From NCBI RefSeq assembly GCF_030272615.1, contig NC_081406.1:110247283-110311282 (forward strand): DNA of 64,000 bases, given 5' to 3'. Origin of the DNA: Cryptomeria japonica. Taxonomy: Eukaryota > Streptophyta > Pinopsida > Cupressales > Cupressaceae. Position numbers and translations under genes: made by a program. Each line of letters opens with the position of its first letter. Position 1 is the stretch's first letter. The notes below the pieces were generated by a model, which saw nothing but the letters and a program-made list of their open reading frames with translations, ran no database searches and was not told where the DNA came from. Of this stretch, positions 59,827 through 64,000 are shown one piece after another.

Positions 59827-61285
59827 TGTAGACGTATAAAAATGACCATATTCTTAAATGAATATTTTATGTTCATTTCCCTATTTAATTAAATCCAATT
59901 TAATTAAATTATCCACATTCTTCTATTCAATTAAGTAAATCACTTAATTAAATTCACTATACCATTTAATGAATAAATCATTTTATTCAATTAAATTCCC
60001 CTAGCCACTTTTAATTAAATTCAAATTTAATTAAATAGTTATCCTAAATTAAATAAATCAAATTTATTTAATTACAACCAAATTGAATGAAAATCAAATA
60101 ATTCAATTAAATCCTATTATCCCCCCCATCCACTTGCAAAATCCCAAACCCCTTCCTAATCCCTTCTAGAATCTTCTAATCGATTATAATTAACCTAACC
60201 CTCCTCTAAACTTTGTCACATCCCTAAGCAAAGGGAGGTCACTTCTCAAATGGCCCAAAGTCTTGGATAACCATTGAAGGTTTTCAACCTTCAACCACCA
60301 AAACCCTTAAAGTCTTTGAAAACCATTGAAGGCTTCCAACCCTCAACCACTTAATCCCAAAGTCTCCAATAACCATTAATGGTTATTTCAAACCCTACCA
60401 CATGGTTAAAACATTTGTTTTGACTCAACCTCTACCCAACCCAAAGGTTTCATCAGGCCATTAATGCTTTGACCATGATTATCTCTTAATCATTTGCACA
60501 AAGGTTTATCCTTGGATTAAATCATAATCCAGTGGGTAAACCTAACTTAGACTTGACCCTTAGCCTTTAGATAACCATGAGGTCTCCTCGGGCCTTTAAT
60601 GCCTCCAACCTCTTCTTTCAACCCAATCCTGTGTGGACACTTGTCACCATTTCATTGGTGCAAATTGTGCACATGGATCCCCAACATTCAAACTTGGCCC
60701 TTGATTAAACCTTTCAATCCTGACCATCCATTGCCCTATTTGTGCTATAAATAGAGCTCTCATTCCTCCATTTTTAACAATCATCTTTCAAATTCGAAGC
60801 ATCATACTTATGCTCAAATTCTTTCAAGCTTTCTCATTTCATATATGCTCATCATTTAGCCTCTTTTAGATCAGAAATTAGACTAAATATGCATGCTTAG
60901 AATAATTTCTTTATTATTTAGCTCAATCATAAATTAAATATATCATGCTAGGATAGTATTCATACTAATCTTGTCATCTTATCATTTAGTTTATTGCATT
61001 TTAGCATCACACATAGCTTACAACACATCTCATACTAAAATTAATCAAAAGCATCTCTCGTTCTCATATTTGCCATCCCTAAACCATTTTGCTCAGTAGT
61101 CTGAGAGCAAAAATGTTGGTTTGAGGGACATTGTGATATAGAGAACCATGGGACCCTCCTTGGGAAGCTGAGTAACACATCGTTACTCCATAGCTTGCAT
61201 CAAGAAGTCCTGTGTGTGTGTGTGGACTAGTTTTTCTCATTATTTTCACATTTTAAGTTTTATTCGCCCACTTTTCCCACACACA
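59827..61285 (+). repeat. 5' LTR of family A copy 2
   Basis: 1459 bp starting TGTAGACGTATAAAAATGAC and ending CACACACA. The TATA box TATAAATA is at 60746-60753, before GAGCTCTCATTCC. It retains the ~47-bp segment that copy 1's 3' LTR has lost (about 60600-60650). Confidence 0.9.
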
Positions 61286-61289
61286 TTTC

Positions 61290-61307
61290 TGGCGCCCACC
61301 GTGGGGC
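61290..61307 (+). promoter_or_regulatory. Primer-binding site, tRNA-Lys(CUU) type (copy 2)
   Basis: TGGCGCCCACCGTGGGGC, identical to copy 1, four bases after the LTR end. Confidence 0.88.
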
Positions 61308-61375
61308 ACGACCCCCAATAACACATCATTTTTTTGAAATTGATGACTTTTGTAGGTCTGTAGGAAATGAGAATC

Positions 61376-61802
61376 AGCGCATCAAAAAGATATTTTAGCG
61401 CATCCACCTAACAGTTTAGCGCTTCTAGCCTACTGTTTAGCGCGTGTGCTTTCTGTCTTAGCGCGTGAACACTGTTCCTTAGCACATGATACTATTTAAC
61501 AAATTTTCCTGTAGGTGTCGACGCCGGCGAAACACATATTAGCGCATATACCTAACAGATTAGTGCATCCGCTTAACCTTTTAGCGCTTGTAACACATAT
61601 TCCAGCGCGTTGCAACTAAAAGTTAGCGCATCAGATTCAAATATTTCCTGCATAACGGACCGCGAAAAAAGTAAAACACAGATTAGCGCGTACGACACAC
61701 AAAGTAGCGCATCCGGGTAACAGAATAGCGCAAGGAGAAGAAACTGTAGCGCATTCGCAAAATATTGTAACGCGTACAGTTTGTTTTGTAGCGCATCACA
61801 GA
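61376..61802 (+). repeat. TAGCGC-motif cluster A of family A copy 2
   Basis: About 17 units with core TAGCGC (variants TAGCAC, TAGTGC, TAACGC, CAGCGC), usually followed by AT or GT. In the first half they are spaced 21-22 bp. A spacer TTTTCCTGTAGGTGTCGACG at about 61505-61525 separates two groups, the same spacer type as in copy 1. Confidence 0.88.
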
Positions 61803-62159
61803 CAAAACAAACAAAAAATTTTTATTGTAACCGAATTAAAATTTTAGACTTGTAGAAGTCCTCCGAATCAACTGACAATCTTATCGTTTTGCTTATTTGC
61901 AGGGTTTTAACGGTTTCTTGCAGGTAAAGCGAGGAAATTTGCTTTTACAGCAAAATGATTTTCTTTTGTTGACCTTCAAAAAATCAAATTTGCTTTGTTG
62001 ACTATTTCTTTTCCATAGATTAGACAATCATTGCTTTGAACAAATAAAAAGAACATCATGTTTTTGTGGAGCAACATCTCTGCATAGATTTTAGAAAATC
62101 ACTGATTTGAAAGGCTAAAATAAACCTCATTGTTTGCTTTGTTTCGAAAGTGGAAGGTA

Positions 62160-62720
62160 TATGCTCTCCCCTTAACTGGGTGATCAAAAAGCCAAACCAC
62201 TCTTACGCTTTCAGTACTTCAAGCATTTAAAAATCTTTTAGCAGGCCTGCCTTCCCGAGGAGTTGCAATCAACTCTTAAAGCCATTTATGGCCAGTGTGA
62301 AGGGAACGACCTAAGTGGGGAACGACTTTGACGCCAAGAATTCCAACCCACTATAATCAAATGTGGAAAGTGATAAAAGTCCTTTTCAACGGTTGCGCGC
62401 AGTGATTAGCCTTCCCCCAGTATCCTCGAGATACGTAAAGCCTTTGTTCTAAAGATTGGGAAGCCTCCTGAGGGAGTTTATCACTGACAGCCGAACAGGA
62501 AGCCTGATTAAGAACCTTAGCATTAGAAACTTTGAGCCGAGTCAGTATCCAAACATTTGTAACATCATAGTGCAAGGGTGGGGAAGAATCTGCCCCCAAG
62601 ATTACTCACCATATATCTCCCAAGATAACTACTCAACTGTGAAGCAATTCACTTTGGGTTAACTTCTGGCAAAAGGAAAAAAAATGGGCGCCCTCTAGGG
62701 AGTGGCACGGCTGTTTGAGC
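62160..62720 (+). other. Conserved leader block of family A (copy 2)
   Basis: The counterpart of 9190-9760, about 90 percent alike by eye. It begins near GGAAGGTATATGCTCTCCCC and ends near GGGCGCCCTCTAGGG. On the element strand, ORF 62456-62662 (68 codons) starts MGSLLREFITD and ends FTLG; the copy-1 equivalent has the same length. Confidence 0.5.
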
Positions 62721-62998
62721 TGACGGAATATCGAGACTAGTGGGCTATGATGTTATTTATGACCCTTGAATAAAGAGTCTTTCTGAAGTGTTTTATTTTG
62801 TATCCAACCTGTTAAAACATTGGGGATTTGAACACATCCTCGACAGAACATACACTTTCTGTTAGATTAGGCGAAATGATTGTACTTTGTGTGTCGTGCT
62901 TGCATTTTTTATTTCAGAAAATCATCCATCACACTTGAAAATTCTCTCAACAAAATTCAAAATCCTCACAAAAACACCAAAAAGGAAAAATCAGGGCA

Positions 62999-63515
62999 GT
63001 CTAGCGCATAAGAGCAACATCTTAGCGCATATAACAGTTATTTTAGCGCATCCAAAATAAAAAATAGCGCGTACAACAAAAACAGTAGCGTTTCAATTCT
63101 AAAGCAAAACAGTGAACAATCCTTTAGCGCGTGCAAAAGACATTCTAGCGCGTATCAGGAAAATATTAGCGCGTAGGTATCCAAAGTTAGCGCATTAGCA
63201 AAAATAGATAGCGCGTAGGAGGCGCAGTGTAGCGCGTTGTTTTCCCAAACAAACTTAACAGCAAAATTCAACAGCCTGTCTTAGCGCGTGAAACAAACAG
63301 CTTAGCGCATGGAAAGCCTATTTTAGCGCATTAGTCGAAAAAGTCAGCATGTGTAAAGCCCAGTCTAGCGCGTGGATCTTTCACCTGTTAGAGCAAAAAT
63401 TTTCCAGAATCAAAATCTTAGCGCGTAACTGGGGGCAGATTAGCGCGTGTGAGAAATATTTTAGCGCATCAAAAAAATTTAGTAGCGCATTAAACCTCTG
63501 TTTTAGCGCGTGAGC
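62999..63515 (+). repeat. TAGCGC-motif cluster B of family A copy 2
   Basis: About 20 cores, nearly all TAGCGCAT or TAGCGCGT, spaced mostly 20-35 bp with unrelated filler. It is denser than the same cluster in copy 1. Confidence 0.88.
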
Positions 63516-64000
63516 TTAGGTAGAAAAACAAAGAGTTGAAAAACCAAAAATTTTGAAAATTTTAAAAATAGTTTTTCATCAAAAAAAACATCTTTTATCA
63601 AATCAGAGTGACGAAAACAAATCATTAAAACTATTTCTCAAGTCAAATTTGTGTCAAACAAAGTTGTCAGAATCCTAAACGAATCGAGCAATAGAGGACG
63701 TCTTTCCTATCATAATCCGGAACATTTTCATCATTAGTATCAATCAAATCCTTTAAACATCTTACGGATTTTATCTCAAAAACACTTGTCTAAAAATTTC
63801 CAAATTGTCAAATCCAGATTCCAGATCGGGAAGCTTTTATCCATATCATTTGACACGCTTTATCGTGAAGGGATATCTAAACCTTCATTCTGATAAAGTA
63901 AAGATTTGAAATTTTCAAAACAAGAATCAACTAAATCCAAACAAATCAAAGGAAATCATTGATCACTCATGCATGACTAATCCCCTTATTCTGAGAACAA

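Larger units (their letters stand above)
59827..64000 (+). mobile_element. Family A LTR retrotransposon, copy 2, truncated by window end
   Basis: The LTR (59827-61285) is the reverse complement of the copy 1 LTRs with visible divergence. It is followed by the same PBS, motif cluster A, conserved leader block, motif cluster B and the start of the small ORF. Gene order relative to the PBS is identical to copy 1, which confirms the internal organisation. The left candidate target duplication is GATCT (59822-59826); its partner lies outside the window. No pol was seen in the visible 2.7 kb of interior. Confidence 0.88.

Noticed and set aside
61376-61802. TAGCGC units as a CRISPR or protein repeat
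   Set aside because: Repeats are too short and degenerate for CRISPR. The 21/22-bp drift and stops exclude a coding repeat.

Overview
The window looks like plant nuclear DNA from a large, repeat-choked genome. A gymnosperm is plausible but cannot be proven from sequence alone. The evidence is AT-rich sequence, one recognisable host gene in 64 kb (a leucine-rich-repeat receptor kinase with plant architecture and a GT-AG intron), and LTR retrotransposons whose primer-binding sites match plant tRNA-Lys(CUU), tRNA-Trp and initiator tRNA-Met 3' ends (tRNAs recalled from general knowledge, not looked up). No rRNA, tRNA, CRISPR or bacterial-type operon was seen.

Layout. 1-701: anonymous flank. 702-12717: a complete minus-strand LTR retrotransposon (family A, tRNA-Lys PBS) with 5-bp target duplication ATAAT, LTRs of 1447 and 1494 bp, and a 9-kb interior that is mostly tandem repeats with two small related ORFs and no visible polymerase. 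13430-13590: GA-rich tract. 13594-16328: a satellite of ~90-bp units built from mirrored motifs, with higher-order periodicity. 16360-17119: decayed LTR of a family-B relative. 17700-19221: decayed Ty1-copia piece (minus) with a PBS. 19930-21900: very AT-rich duplicated sequence. 22361-22654: relic of a receptor-kinase gene with its two ends joined. 25490-29672: short-LTR copia-like element carrying a solo LTR (27419-28690). 31650-32883: terminal-inverted-repeat element with one-sided arrays of an AACGGGTGCCC motif. 36855-39908: solo LTR (TSD CAAAC) split by a 5'-truncated LINE (17-bp TSD). 43020-43130: second receptor-kinase relic. 43675-46921: receptor kinase of the EFR/FLS2/Xa21 type (LRR-XII, non-RD), ~1050 codons, one 93-bp intron, three apparent 1-nt frameshifts. 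49370-49984: broken coiled-coil gene. 50327-64000: a nested stack in which a Ty1-copia element has family B (50474-58932, tRNA-Trp PBS, TSD CCAGT) inserted in its 5' LTR and a second family-A copy (59827 to window end, plus strand) inserted just after its PBS.

How the parts relate. The kinase gene and its two relics suggest a decaying immune-receptor cluster. The rest is layered transposon history, ordered by nesting and target duplications. The least conventional signal is in family A. Both copies carry two clusters of a TAGCGC-core motif, repeated about 15-20 times each with a 21-22-bp rhythm in the best stretches, flanking a strongly conserved leader block. The phase drifts between 21 and 22 bp, so this is not coding. 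It looks like a binding-site or RNA-structural array in a polymerase-less element.
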